Shown piece after piece: positions 49,401 through 60,695 of a DNA stretch of 64,000 bases. The notes beneath the pieces were generated by a model. It did not search any database. It saw only the letters and a program-made list of their open reading frames with translations, and was not told the origin of the DNA. The position numbers and the translations under genes were made by a program. This DNA comes from Dactylorhiza incarnata (taxonomy: Eukaryota > Streptophyta > Magnoliopsida > Asparagales > Orchidaceae): positions 20,318,001 to 20,382,000 of the forward strand of contig JAWHQI010000004.1 of assembly GCA_033032865.1 (NCBI GenBank). The letters are read 5' to 3'. The first letter of the stretch is position 1. Every line of letters starts with the position of its first letter.

Positions 49401-51590
49401 AGGTCTCTTCAGGTACTCGCGTTATGTTTTATACCTGCTTTGAGTTCTCTTTTGCAAAGATTAGCAGGTATTCGCGAGGTTTCTTCAGGTACTCGCGTTA
49501 TATTATATTTCATACCTGCTTTGAGTTCTCTTGTGCAGAGATTAGCAGGTATTCGCGAGGTCTCTTCAGGTACTCGCGTTATGTTTTATACCTGCTTTGA
49601 GTTCTCTTTTGCAAAGAATAGCAGGTGCCCGCGAGTTCTCTTCAGGTACTCGCGTTATATTTTATACCTGCTGTGAGTTCTCTTTCGCAGAGATTAGCAG
49701 GTATTCGCGAGGTCTCTTCAGGTACTCGCGTTATATTTTATACCTGCTGTGAGTTCTCTTTTGCAGAGAATAGCAGGTGCTCGCGAGGTCTCTTCAGGTA
49801 CTCGCGTTATATTATATTTCATACCTGCTTTGAGTTCTCTTGTGTAGAGATTAGCAGGTATTCGCGAGGTCTCTTCAGGTACTCGCGTTATGTCTTATAC
49901 CTGCTTTGAGTTCTCTTTTGCAGAGATTAGCAGGAGTTTGCGAGTTCTCTTCAGGTACTTGCGTTATATTTTATACCTGCTGTGAGTTCTCTTTCGCAGA
50001 GATTAGCAGGTATTCGCGAGATTTCTTCAGGTACTCGCATTATGTTTTATACCTGTTGTGAGTTCTCTTTCGCAGAGATTAGCAGGTATTCGCGAGGTTT
50101 CTTCAGGTACTCGCGTTATGTTTTATACCTGCTTTGAGTTCTCTTTTGCAGAGATTAGCAGGTGTTCGCGAGGTCTCTTCAGGTACTCGCGTTATATTTT
50201 ATACCTGCTGTGAGTTCTCTTTTGCAGAGAATAGCAGGTGCTCGCGAGGTCTCTTCAGGTACTCGCATTATATTATATTTCATACCTGCTTTGAGTTCTC
50301 TTGTGCAGAGATTAGCAGGTATTCGCGAGGTCTCTTCAGGTACTCGCGTTATGTTTTATACCTGCTTTGAGTTCTCTTTTGCAGAGATTAGCAGGTGTTT
50401 GCGAGGTCTCTTCAGGTACTCGCGTTATGGTTTATACCTGTTGTGAGTTCTCTTTTGCAGAGATTTGCAGGTATTCGCGAGTTCTCTTCAGGTACTCGCG
50501 TTATGTTTTATACCTGCTTTGAGTTCTCTTTTGCAGAGATTAGTAGGTGTTCGCGAGGTCTCTTCAGGTACTCGCGCTATATTTTATACCTGATGTGAGC
50601 TCTCTTTGGAAGAAATTAGCAGGTGATCGCGAGTTCTCTTTAGGTACTCACGTTATAGATTCTTTTGTCTGCTTTAAGTTCTCTTTTGTAGAGATTTGCA
50701 GGTATTCGCGAGTTCTCTTCAGGTACTTGCGTTATATTTTTTACCTGCTGTGAGTTCTCTTTCGCAGAGATTAGCAGGTATTCGCGAGGTTTCTTCAGGT
50801 ACTCGCGTTATGTTTTATACCTGCTTTGAGTTCTCTTTTGCAGAGATTAGCAGGTGTTCGCGAGGTCTCTTCAGGTACTCGTGTTATGGTTTATACCTGT
50901 TGTGATTTCTCTTTTGCAGAGATTTGCAGGTATTCGCGAGTTCTCTTCAGGTACTCACGTTATATTATATTTCATACCTGCTTTAAGTTTTCTTTTGCAG
51001 AGATTAGCAGGTATTCACGAGGTTTCTTCAGGTACTCGAGTTATATTACATTTCATACCTGCTTTGAGTTCTCTTTTGCAGAGATTAGCAGGTATTCGCG
51101 AGGTTTCTTTAGGTACTCGCGTTATGTTTTATATCTGCTGTGAGTTCTCTTTTGCAGAGATTAGCAGGTGCTCGCGAGGTCTCTTCAGCTACTCGCGTTA
51201 TGTTTTATACCTGCTGTGAGTTCTATTTTGCAGAGATTAGCAGGTGCTCGCGAGGTCTCTTCAGGTACTCGCGTTATGTTTTATACCTGCTTTAAGTTCT
51301 ATTTTCGCAGGGATTAGCAGGTATTCGCGAGGTCTCCTCAGGTACTCGCGTTATGTTTTATACCTGCTTTGAGTTCTCTTTTGCAGAGATTAGCAGGTGC
51401 TCGCGAGGTCTCTTCAGGTACTCGCGTTATGTTTTTTACCTGCTTCGAATTCCCTTTTGTAGAGATTAGCAGGTGCTCGCGAGGTCTCTTCAGGTACTCG
51501 CGTTATGTTTTATACCTGATTTCAGTTTTCTCTTTTGCAGAGGTTAGCAGGTATTCGCGAGTTCTCTTCAGGTACTCGCGACGTTCTTTC
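40405..51590 (+). repeat. ~76-bp tandem array inside element B (about 145 units)
   Basis: The typical unit is TATACCTGCTTTGAGTTCTC, TTTTGCAGAGATTAGCAGGT, ATTCGCGAGGTCTCTTCAGG and TACTCGCGTTATGTTT, about 76 bp. A variant with ATTATATTTCA in place of GTTTTA is about 80 bp. Each unit has two inverted repeats: ACCTGCT...AGCAGGT and CGCGAG...CTCGCG. Variant types recur in a fixed order, and large parts repeat at an offset of 3,701 bp. The regular open frames of 78 and 94 codons follow from the period and do not encode a protein. Confidence 0.95.
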
Positions 51591-51871
51591 TTTACTTATC
51601 AAGTTCTCCTCAGAGACTAGTAGATGATTACTAGTCAACCTCAGAGGACAAAGTGAGCCAATGTTCGCAAGTTCCCTTCAGGTACTTGAGAATTTTGTTT
51701 TATATTTGTTGTGACTCTTCTCCCTCACAGGAGAAAGAATATGCGTTCACTAGTTCCTTTGTGGAGAGGCATCAGGTACTCGTTCCCTCTTTGTCTCTCC
51801 CACTCTTTTCCAATAGTAGATCACGATTTTTGTGGGTCAATACCTACTTTTTCGAAGTTTCTTGGAAATTT
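51591..51871 (+). other. Degenerate edge of the 76-bp array and 3' end of element B
   Basis: The unit decays gradually (TTCGCAAGTTCCCTTCAGGT near 51664, CATCAGGTACTCGTTCCC near 51770). This could be the unamplified ancestral sequence from which the array grew. No gene is seen. Confidence 0.55.
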
Positions 51872-51889
51872 GAAAAAGTGCGGGGATTA
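51872..51889 (+). other. Polypurine tract of element B
   Basis: GAAAAAGTGCGGGGATTA directly precedes the 3' LTR. TGCGGGGATTA is identical in A and C. Confidence 0.85.
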
Positions 51890-53137
51890 TGTTGACCCAG
51901 AAATCGGTGATCCTCCACTAGGAGGCCTCTTTTGCTACATTTTTGCAGATTATGCGCCCGGGAAGGAATAGACCTCACGCAAAGGCTCTTTTTACACCCA
52001 AAGTGGTAAGAAGAGGTAGCCTCCTTCAAACCGCCCAAGTGGGGCGGCCTCTTCCTTCAAACCGCGCGGGTAGGCGGCCTCCTCCTTCAGACCGCGTGGG
52101 TAGGCGGCCTCCTCCTTCAGACCGCGCGGGTAGGCGGCCTCCTCCTTCAGACCGTGCGAGTAGGCGGCCTCCTCCTTCAGACCGCGCGGGTAGGCGGCCT
52201 CCTCCTTCAGACCGCGCGGGTAGGCGGCCTACTCCTTCAGACCGCGCGGGTAGGCGGCCTCCTCCTTCAGACCGCGCGGGTAGGTGGCCTCCTCTTTCAG
52301 ACCGCGCGGGTAGGCGGCCTCCTCCTTCAGATTGCGCGGGTAGGCAGCCTCCTCCTTCAGACCGCGCGGGTAGGCGGCCTCCTCCTTCAGACCGCGCGGG
52401 TAGGTGGCCTCCTCCTTCAGACCGCGCGGTTAGAACTCCAGTCACCGGCTCACCAGAGGTGACGACATCGACCCAGAGCCTATAAATAGGACCCTCGACC
52501 ATGAACACGGGACAGGCAAGCTGGGGGCAAAACCGGCGGCTAGAAACAGTCAGACCGCACCAAGATGCGACCTGTCTGGGCGACCTGTCCGGGCGACCTG
52601 TCCGGGCGACCTGTCCGGGCGACCTGTCCGGGCGACCTGTCCGGGCGACCTGTCCGGGCGACCTGTCCGTGCGACCTCAGCGACCTGTCCGGGTGACCTG
52701 TCCGGGCGACCTGTCCGGGCGACCTGTCCGGGCGACCTGTCCGGGCGACCTGTCCGGGCGACCTGTCCGGGCGACCTGTCCGGGCGACCTCAGCGACCTG
52801 TCCGGGAGACCTCAGCGACTTGTCCGGGCGACCTCGGCAAACATCCCGCGCGGCTTACTCTTTTCTTACCCGCAACTCTGTTGTATTCATTCTATTTTCC
52901 ATGTACTAAACACAATGAGCTGTAATACAGATTATTAAATAAAGGGAAAGCCCATCGCAGGAGTGGCATTTGCCGCGGCGGGCGAAGTCTGGCCTCGCCG
53001 CAAGCTAGCGGCCCTCTCTTCTTCTCTCTCACTCAGCTCTTCATTTGCGACTCAAGTAACCAGCTGCTCGACCGCTACCCCCTCTCTTTCCTCTGGGATT
53101 GAGCATCGAGGGAGTGGGAACAATTTCGGATTCAACA
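51890..53137 (+). repeat. 3' LTR of element B
   Basis: At 1,248 bp it is 265 bp shorter than the 5' LTR because of fewer 13-bp units and no 19-bp duplication. The 30-bp array (52019-52435, about 14 copies), TATA (52481-52488) and 13-bp array (52568-52835) are in the same order. About a dozen substitutions are visible in the non-repetitive parts, roughly 2%. Confidence 0.93.
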
Positions 53138-53142
53138 TGCTC
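53138..53142. other. Target site duplication of element B, right copy
   Basis: TGCTC follows the terminal CA of the 3' LTR and matches 36808-36812. Confidence 0.93.
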
Positions 53143-54268
53143 TATCCCAAGCTCTTTTGCGAGTCCTAGACCGGCCAAGAGTGCCTCGTATTCAGCCTGG
53201 TTGTTTGTCACTGGAAAGAAGAATTTGATTGCTTGCTCAAGTTTGATGCCGTTTGAACTGATAAGAACTACTCCGGCTCCCACGGAGTTTCTTCCTGAAG
53301 CTCCATCTACATAGATGATCCAGGAAAAAGGAGATTTCTCTACTCGTTCTGGATTAGACTCCATCGTGTCCACCAAGAAATCTGCCAGTACTTGTGCCTT
53401 TATTGCCGTTCTGGGAATATATAATATTTCAAATTCACTGAGCTCGATCGCCCATTTGGCCAATCTTCCTGAATGATCTGGCTTTTCCAGGATACTTCTT
53501 AGTGGATGATCTGAGATCACCTGGATAGGATGAGCCTGAAAATAGGGGCGGAGCCTTCATGATGACATGACCAAAGCCAAGGCTAATTTTTCCAGAATTG
53601 AATATCTAGTTTCCGCATCTTTGAGGATGTGGCTGACGTAATATATCAGAAATTGCTTCTTTTTCTCCTCCCGGACAAGGACAGAGCTTATTGCATCTGG
53701 ACCTACCCCCAAGTATAAGAATAATTTTTCCCCTTCGCGAGGGCTTTGGAGAAGAGGGGTTGAGGTTAACTGCTTTTTCAACTGTTCGAAAGCACTATCG
53801 CACTCTTCATTCCATTCAAACTTAGATCCTCCCCTGAGAGTTTTGAAGAATGGAGCGCTCTTATCTCCTGACTTGGAAATGAACCGGCTTAGTCCTGCCA
53901 ACCTCCCCCCAAGTTGCTGCACCTCTTTCTGATTACGAGGAGGGGTCATATCTAGGATGGCCTTTACTTTATCTGGATTTGGTGCGAGGCCATCAGGGGT
54001 GAGAAGATGTCCAATAAATTTCCCTTTGCTTGCCCCGAACACGCATTTCAGTGGATTTAGTTTTAATTTGAACCTCCGTAGAGTGGCGATCGTCTCTACG
54101 AGGTCTTTCAGATGGATTAAAAAAGTTTTACTTTTCAGAAGAAGATCATCAACGTATACTTCAAGATTTCTTCCTTTCTGCTTTTTGAAAATCGTGTCCA
54201 TCATTCTTTGATATGTCGCACCCGCATTTTTGAGCCCGAAAGGCATGACAAGATAACAATAACACCCG
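53143..54268 (-). pseudogene. pol: Element A pol, middle part: reverse transcriptase and RNase H domains
   Basis: From 54268 downward the minus strand encodes RT from the YCYLVMPFGLKNAGATYQ block through catalytic YVDD (DD codons at 54145-54150) and the RT thumb. The first RNase H (ILYYVSHIL-type, HPIQVISDHPLR) follows, then the start of the second RNase H-like domain (YVDGASGRNS, NNQAEYEALLAGLGLAKELG). The frame has a TGA at 53557-53559, where C has an Arg codon. The RT N-terminus lies beyond element C. The second, archaeal-type RNase H is a hallmark of the Tat lineage. Confidence 0.9.
54264..54268. other. Probable target site of element C, left copy
   Basis: ACCCG precedes the TG of the element C LTR inside the RT frame of element A. 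The second copy must lie beyond position 64000. Confidence 0.6.
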
Positions 54269-54971
54269 TGTTGAAACCAAATATGTACCCCCGCAGTTTG
54301 CGACTAGAAAGACGGAGGTTACGGATTGCTGGTTACTTAGAGAGAAGAGAATGAGACCGCTAGCAGCGGTCGAGGCCGGACTTCGCCCGTCACGGCAAAT
54401 GCCACTCCTGTGGCGGGCTTTCCTTTGATTAAAGTAAGAGAGTTACAGCGGGTTACAAGTGCAAGCCGGCCGGTCAAGCAGGTCGCAAGACAGGGAACTC
54501 GAGTCCGCAGCTCAAAAAAGCGAGCTCCTAGATTCGAGTGTCCGTCCCTTGGGAACGTTGCCGCCCCCTATTTATAGGCTTGGGAGCCTGCCCGAACGGG
54601 CAGGGATAAAATTACCGCTTGCCCGGGTACAGGAGAAACGGGCAGGCGGTGACAGGATTCAGAAGGGAAAGAGAAGAGAAGCCGCGCGGTTTAGCGGCTT
54701 GGGCTCCCGGTCTTCCTTTGGCTTGGCGTGGAGGTGTAGTGACCAAGGCGACGTTTCAACCCGGGCGGTCTCATACCAGAGGCCGCGATTTGCCTTTGGG
54801 ACTTGTCCTTTGCTGATCTTCATTCTTTGGAGACGACTTGAGGGCTCAGACCGCCCGGTCTGCGTTGGTTGGTGCTGGATGTCCTTTACGGAGACTGGTC
54901 CGGGCGATCTTGAGCTTTAGACCGCCCAGTCTGGGAGTAGTACCACTTGCAAGCGGTCTCTTGGTTAAACA
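54269..54971 (-). repeat. 3' LTR of element C
   Basis: On the minus strand it starts TGTTTAACCAAGAG and ends GGTTTCAACA (703 bp). It is homologous to 28121-28883, including a TATA-like CTATAAATAG on the minus strand at 54568-54577. It contains AGACCGCCCGGTCTGC near 54847, a perfect form of the dispersed palindromic motif. Confidence 0.87.
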
Positions 54972-54988
54972 TAATCCCCGCATATTTT
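54972..54988 (-). other. Polypurine tract of element C
   Basis: On the minus strand AAAATATGCGGGGATTA directly precedes the LTR start, identical to that of element A. Confidence 0.8.
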
Positions 54989-55056
54989 TAAACTCTGAGG
55001 AGATTTCAAAAATATCAGTTCTATCCGAAAGACCGCACCAGACTTGCGCTTTCAGC

Positions 55057-55062
55057 TATAAA
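55057..55062 (+). promoter_or_regulatory. Possible antisense promoter TATA (gene 1 of element C)
   Basis: TATAAA on the plus strand lies 107 bp before the gene 1 ATG; the counterpart in A is at 28969. Confidence 0.45.
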
Positions 55063-55163
55063 ATTGCCTGAGAGCTCTACCCTTTCATAAATCTCCAGAG
55101 ATCACGGGTCGCTATTCGCCGATTGCGGTTAGAATTTTTCAGATCGACACCCCTTCAATCAGA

Positions 55164-57316
55164 ATGAACTTCCTCGATTCCCTTCAGACCCACGTTGATA
55201 AGGGGGAGACCGGAATAAAACCGAGGAAAGGAAAGATAAAGATGCTCGGAAGAAGAAGAGTCATCGGTCTGACAAGGCCGGGCGATCTCCGAAGACAGAA
55301 CCTTCCGGGTCCAAAAAGAAAACTGGGGAAAGAACTGCAGAGGAAAGGAAAGCCGCCAAGGAATTGTCGACTAAGGAAAGAGATATCGAGACGGAGGCGG
55401 CGAAGATAAAAGCCGCAAGAGAAATAGTAGCTAAGGCCGAGGCTGAAGAAGAAGCGGCCAAAGCTAAAACCGCTGAAGAGGAAGCGGCTAAAGCTAAAGC
55501 CATTGAAGAGGAAGTGATTAAGGCCAAAGCAGCGGTGGAGGAGGCGGCTAGGGTAGAAGCCGCCGGGGTCTTGTCATCTGAGGAGAAAATCCTCGGAAAG
55601 AAGTCGGTAGAACCCGAAGTGGACCATCTCACACCTTCCTTCGACATAGATTTTACTTCATCAGGGACTCCTCTCATGAAGCTAAATATTGGAGAAGAAG
55701 GCGAAGTTGTCTCCTCCAGGCCGGATGGGTCGTCTATCTCACCGGTCTTGATTATTGACGATTCCAGCCCTACGAGGCAGATCATCCCAGAGTCGGGGAA
55801 GAAAAAGAAGAGAAAGAGGGGCCATTCGTCAGCCGAGCGAATTGCCAAGAAACTTCAAAAGTTCAAGGCTGGAAATAAAGCCTTTAAGAAACCGTCGGCG
55901 GACTGTCTTCAACATAATCCGCGCGTGAAAGTGGAAATCGACCCGCCCAATACCCCTCTTGCCAAGTCGGGCGATCTCATCCCAGATTCTGCGACTAGTA
56001 TGTCGATCGGGGGCATCCTCAGAGGGATGGATGATTTTTTAAATAAAGATATGTTACTTGATAACCCCGTGACCTCGAGCCAAATTGTTTCTCCTGACGA
56101 AAATACTGGTGATTCTGAGAAGACCGCTCGAGAAGAGAAAGACCGGACCCTAGCCGGCCTGCGCTTAATAGGTGTAAAGGCGGAGAAGATACGGTCGCAA
56201 GGCAAGTCGCAACTGCCCGACCCATTCGCTCCAGGTAAGCCCGGTGCGGATTATGAAACTATCCGCTTCTTCATTCCGCGACCTCGGAAAAAGCAAAATA
56301 AATTGTTGTTGAATCCGCCGCCGAACTTCTTCCCTCTTCTTACTCAAACGCTGGCCGCCAGACGAAAGAATACTGAACGAATATGGCGAGAACAACGCCG
56401 GAGAATGGATACGGAATAGTTGAAGCGGCCTGTTTATTCAGGCATTTCAATTTTTATAATTCCTTAATTATTCTATCCGCCTTTGGCTGTGCTAATTACA
56501 ATTTTCTCTTGTAGACAAACCGGAGTACATGGTGAGACCGGGCGACCTGATCTCTAGCCTTCCACCTCTTCCCCAGATGCTGAATCTTATGCCAATATTA
56601 AATTCCGGACAGGAGGAGCTGGCCAACCTTCAATTTCTTCTGAGTAACCTGGAAGTGAAGATAAGAGAGATGGAGAAGAAAGAAGAGGCCGCCCAGGTTG
56701 CGCTAGAGGTTGAAAGGAGAGAAAGACAAGAGGAGCGTCTGGCGATCGAGGCCCATTTAGAGGCGGCGTGGCTGACCTAGAGAACGCGCGGGCTGAGCTG
56801 GAGGCCGAGAAGAAAAGAAGGCCGGAGAACGAGGGAGCGTTGGAGGCTCGACTGGAACTTGAGAAGAAGGAGCGACTTGAAAAGGAACAAATGCTGATAG
56901 ATCAAATCGCTACAATAACCGCGCGTCTTGATAGAGAGAAAAGGATGTCCTCGAAGCTTGAGGATGACTGTAAATATTATCAAAACAAATATCTTCGTAT
57001 GACAAGAGAGATTGGCGAGAGCTGGCGCTCATCTACTGATGAAAGAGCTCGGATGCCGAACCGCCCGGCTGTTGGGGCGAGCTCTAATCCTTTACTTATT
57101 AGGGCGTCTGATCCTGCCGTGAATGATCCTGCCGGGGCCCCTTCTGCTCGTACGATCCTTGCTGCGCGGGTAGAAAGGGACGTCGCGCGGCTTCATAGCA
57201 TGCTCAATCATATCCACTATCACTCAAGTCAAATTTATAGCCTTCTTCTTCAGACCGGTGACCAGGTCGCGCGGCTTCATCGTGAGGATAATTCCCAAGA
57301 GCCGCGTCAGCCATAA
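55164..57316 (+). pseudogene. Antisense gene 1 of element C (charged coiled-coil protein, broken)
   Basis: This is the homologue of 29072-31259. It starts MNFLD and shifts frame near 55205-55230. It continues with a long Ala/Glu/Lys coiled coil (AKAEAEEEAAKAKTAEEEAA) and a KKKKRKRG basic segment. The conserved block GADYETIRFFIPRPRKK and LLNPPPNFFPL follows at about 56247-56335. TAG at 56417-56419 lies where A reads on. The next exon starts after TTGTAG (56514) and shifts frame near 56770. The end, HIHYHSSQIYSLL...RQP, matches A. Conservation across two diverged copies supports a real ancestral gene; its function is unknown. Confidence 0.7.
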
Positions 57317-57714
57317 GCGGATTTTAAATTTTCATGAACCATGTTTGTAATAATTTTTCCTCTTATTTACTCCCCGGGATGAACTGATGTTCTGGTCTAC
57401 TTCGGATAGTATTTTCTTTTAGCGCCTTCTGTTGCGCCTATAATATGCATAGCTTATGCCGAATTGATGTGCATGTCGCGCTACTAGCGCTGGATGCTTG
57501 TGATTTCTTGTCAAACTTTCATGTTTATTATAGGTTTTTGCTTAGTCGGTCTGACTTGCCTATGCGCAAGCTATTGCTCTTTCCTTTTATCTATGCCGCT
57601 TTACGTTATAATCCGCGCGGCTTGATGTCATATCCGCGCTATAATTTGGTTATTTGCAGATCACTATCTCTATAAGTAGTAAGAATTACGGCGATTCATT
57701 CCATACTTTCTGAA
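57317..57714 (+). other. Spacer between antisense genes 1 and 2 of element C
   Basis: Noncoding and T-rich. TATTTGCAGATCA and CTATAAGTAG (TATAAG at 57671-57676) are shared with element A at the same distance from gene 2. Confidence 0.55.
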
Positions 57715-59551
57715 ATGGCGCGAGCTAAGCAGCAGTCGTCGCGGTCTGAGAAAGCTCACGCGGTCCGAACTGACGCGGCTTCTGCTTTTCGATCGGCCAA
57801 TCATAAGGAATGCCGCTTAACTCAAAGCGAGTTAGATGATTTTATTGCAGAATATATGGTTGGAAGAAATGTAACCGCCGGGCTTCCTTTACGTGACGAG
57901 CGGATAAATTCTTCGTCTTCTACTAAGATCGCCATTCCCGTCGATCACTTTAAGTATGCCTTCAGATTTCCCCCTCCTCTTGAAGTCATCACTATTCTCG
58001 ATCACTACGTGGTCGTGCCCGGACAGCTTCCGCCGAATTCCATTGCCTCTATTTATAGTTTTATCTCGTATCTGCGGTCAGAGAGAGTTACTTTTTCGAT
58101 TTCTTTGTTTCGAAACTTCTTTTCCGTGCGGTCTACTCCGGATGCCGGAACTTCTGTTTTTAGAGGTCATATCTATTTTGGATGCCGAGGAATGAAAGTT
58201 GTGAACCTTGCGAACAAGGTTGCTAACTGGTCCGAGCGGTAAGCTATGTTTGAAGGCCCCCTAGGGCTGTTGCAGGTCAACCCGCAAGCGAGGAGTGCGG
58301 CGGACTTCAAGTCGGTTAAACTCGGAGAAGCGGAGCAGAAGATCTTCGAATCCTTGGAGAATGAGAGACTTGATGTGAACTATTACATTCCCTTGTTCGC
58401 GCAGCTGGCGGATGTTCGCCCGGAGGACAGTAAGCTTCTCCTCAACTCGTCATTTTATAACAGTGCGGACTGTTTTCTTAAGCCTTAAATTCCTGCAGCT
58501 GCCACAGTCGTTCCTTTGAACAAGCCAGTTACTCCCGCCGCTCCAGTTCTGACCCAAAGGGAGAAAAGACAAAAGAAATCCGACCCGCAGTGGTCTGAAG
58601 ATGAGAGCCTGACTTCTTCGGGCGATTTTGAGCTTCTTCGTTCTTGCAGTAATCCGCGCGATCTGAAGGGAAAGCCGACGGTCCTTTGGCATAAGGATGA
58701 TGACTGCGTGCAGTTATCCACTGCTCTCCCATTCTGGGGGAGTGAGAAAATTAGCCGGCATGCGTTAGCCGCTGGGGCCACCATGTATGGCCGAAAAACT
58801 TTGAAGAGATTGAAGAGAGTTCCGGAAGAGGAACTTTCCAGAGTAGCCGCACAGGCCGGTGCCTGGGGTTTTGCGGCCAACCATTTTATGGCCCTTTCGT
58901 ATAAACGACTGGTATCGGCCCATACTTATCTGGAGAAGAAGTTCGCCGACCAGGCCGATGAGAATGCTAAGCTTAAGGAGATTATTGCGGTAAGTCTTCG
59001 ACAAACACTTCGGGCTCATCATTTTCAGACCGCGCGACCTGATATCTATTCTCTTTTTGTAGCATCAATATGACATGGACAACCCGGATTTCCAGGACAA
59101 TGTCTTCCCTCATGTAGCCGAAGGGATTGATGGTGCTTTGAATCGCTTACGACATCGGGACGGCCTGGCCGATGGCTTTGAGGATACAACCTTCCCGGAT
59201 CTTTATCCCGGCCTGAAGGACAAATTAAACGAAATAACCCGCTGAGCCAAGGGGAAAAACAAGGTCGAATCTAGTAGCACTGAGGAAGAGAGCAGTGAAG
59301 GTGAAATCGAGAAAGACCCCACCGCGGATGTCGAAGGAGAAAGAGATGGCTCTGATGTAGAATCCAGCGATTCTGAAGAGACCGGACGGTCTCGGACTCG
59401 CAAGTCGGGCGACTCAGGTACTTCGGAAAGCTCGAGTGGTAGCTCCTCAGGTTCCTCCACTCCCAGCAGAGGATATTCGCCTGACGTAAACATTTCTGGC
59501 GATGAAGATTCCAGTTCCCCTGCAACCAAGAAACTCAAGCCGGACGAGTAG
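57715..59551 (+). pseudogene. Antisense gene 2 of element C ('putative gypsy type transposon'-like protein, with stops)
   Basis: This is the homologue of 31630-33505. The N-terminal domain has PPPLEVITILDHYVVVPGQL and SIASIYSFISYLRSE. Exons are 57715-58429, 58499-58989 and 59063-59551. The introns (69 and 73 nt) start GTAAGC and GTAAGT and end CTGCAG and TTGTAG, at the same codon positions and phases as in A. The frame downstream of the N-terminal domain is intact here across the place where A has its G-run shift, which shows the ancestral reading. TAA at 58240-58242 and TGA at 59243-59245 interrupt it. The C-terminus is acidic and Ser-rich with RGYSPDV and ends KKLKPDE. Confidence 0.75.
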
Positions 59552-60695
59552 TTCCTTTTGTATTTTCCTTTTGAGTTTCGTTTACTTTTGCACGACCGAC
59601 GGTTTGGTTTTTGTTAACCGGTAAGTCATGAATCAATGTAAAGATATTTTGAAAATGGAATGGAAAATTTTTACCTGTTCAGCGGTTTGTCTTTACTTAC
59701 TTGTGTTCACTGCGATCTCCTTCTGTGTTAGATAATTGACCCTTCTAACCAAGTCGTGCGACTTAATGTTTGAACTCACCCGGTTAGGATAATAATCTTC
59801 ATAGGATTCCGGTAAAGTAATCCATAGCAAAAAGCTCAATCTCATAGCTTGCTTCTTCAATCCGGATCGAGCTGACTTGATTCATCTCGAGAAGGTGTTA
59901 ACTTATTATGAATGTATTATGATATCCAGGGAGCCGGACATAACCAAGCCGCGCGGTTGTTACTAGATTCTGCATACTTGTTTTTCAGGATAAAGAATGC
60001 CAAGTCATAAGAACAACCCACAGACCGAGCGGCCAGTATTTTAACTCAAGCGACTTGCAATTGAGACTGCTGCAAGCCCCATCCTCGTGAATATAGCTAT
60101 AACCGATCAGGGAATTGACAAAACCAAGCCGTGCGACCATATCCTGGCTTTGCAAGGCAGAATACGAAATCATAAGAAGTATAGCTGATAGACCGCGCGA
60201 TTAACATTTAACCAGAACGATTTATATAACGGCTTTACATAACATCAGCTGATAACCCGCACAGACTGCATATAATTTGCGCGGTTAGCAGCTTCGATAC
60301 TTGTAATGAGAATCATAATTACTTAATCGAGAAGAGCCAGTTATTAGCCGAACGAATCGAATTGAAACCCATAAATATAGATCCATGACCCGAATGGCGA
60401 GGTCGACCGATCGTGATTATTCTCGATCCCCCAATATTTGCCTTGTGACTTTTTATTGTCTTGTTTATTTCAAACCGTCCGGTCTGAAAATCATACCGCA
60501 TGGCATCTTTGGGACCTGTTCATTCTAAACCGCCCGGTTTGATAACCAGATCCTGATAAATACTTATTTCAAACCGCCCGGTTTGAGTATAAAGTTGGCC
60601 GGTTTGTGATGCATATATGAATCCTGCTTTTTTCTTCAAATGGTCTAGAATGACCACATACGATGAAGTAATTCCCTGTAATGTAGAAAGATGAC
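59552..60695. other. Noncoding spacer after antisense gene 2 (element C)
   Basis: No gene is seen. It is rich in short palindromes: AAACCGCCCGGTTTG near 60525 and 60572, AAACCGTCCGGTCTGA near 60474, GACCGAGCGGCC near 60022. Its position corresponds to 33506-34517 of element A, but the regular 75-81-bp repeat of A is not evident. Confidence 0.55.

Larger units (their letters stand above)
36813..53137 (+). mobile_element. Element B: non-autonomous Tat-family LTR element with a giant internal tandem array
   Basis: The element is 16,325 bp long, with LTRs (1,513 and 1,248 bp) that start TGTTGACCCAG and end GGATTCAACA. It sits inside the RNase H region of element A with a TGCTC duplication. It has no usable gag or pol. 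A relic of the integrase C-terminus (about 38885-39060), the post-pol segment, four hairpins and the polypurine tract show that it derives from the same family as A and C. About 11.2 kb of the interior is a ~76-bp tandem array. It fits a LARD-like (large, protein-less) element that would have moved with enzymes supplied in trans. Confidence 0.92.
28121..54268 (-). mobile_element. Tat-lineage Ty3/gypsy element A (minus strand, partial, interrupted by B and C)
   Basis: Read on the minus strand, the visible parts run from RT (broken at 54268 by C) through RNase H (broken at 36812/53143 by B), integrase, the hairpin spacer and two antisense genes to the 3' LTR (28883 to 28121). The RT motif MPFGLKNAGATYQ, YVDD and a second RNase H-like domain (YVDGASG...NNQAEYEALLAGL) place it in the Tat lineage. 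The 5' LTR, gag and protease must lie beyond the window. The base series ATACA (28116-28120) may be its target duplication, but the other copy is not visible. Several nonsense codons and frameshifts make it defective. Confidence 0.9.

Noticed and set aside
40405..51590. CRISPR-like repeat-spacer array
   Set aside because: Units are contiguous with no unique spacers, and the context is a plant retrotransposon.
40523..51620. About sixty overlapping ORFs of 64-121 codons in the 76-bp array
   Set aside because: The unit is not a multiple of three, so three units give a 76-codon cycle in each frame. Regular start and stop spacing reflects the repeat, not protein coding.
54459..54920. 153-codon ORF in the element C LTR (and 28314-28910 minus in the A LTR)
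   Set aside because: Both lie wholly in LTR sequence, are on opposite strands and are not conserved as protein between the two copies.
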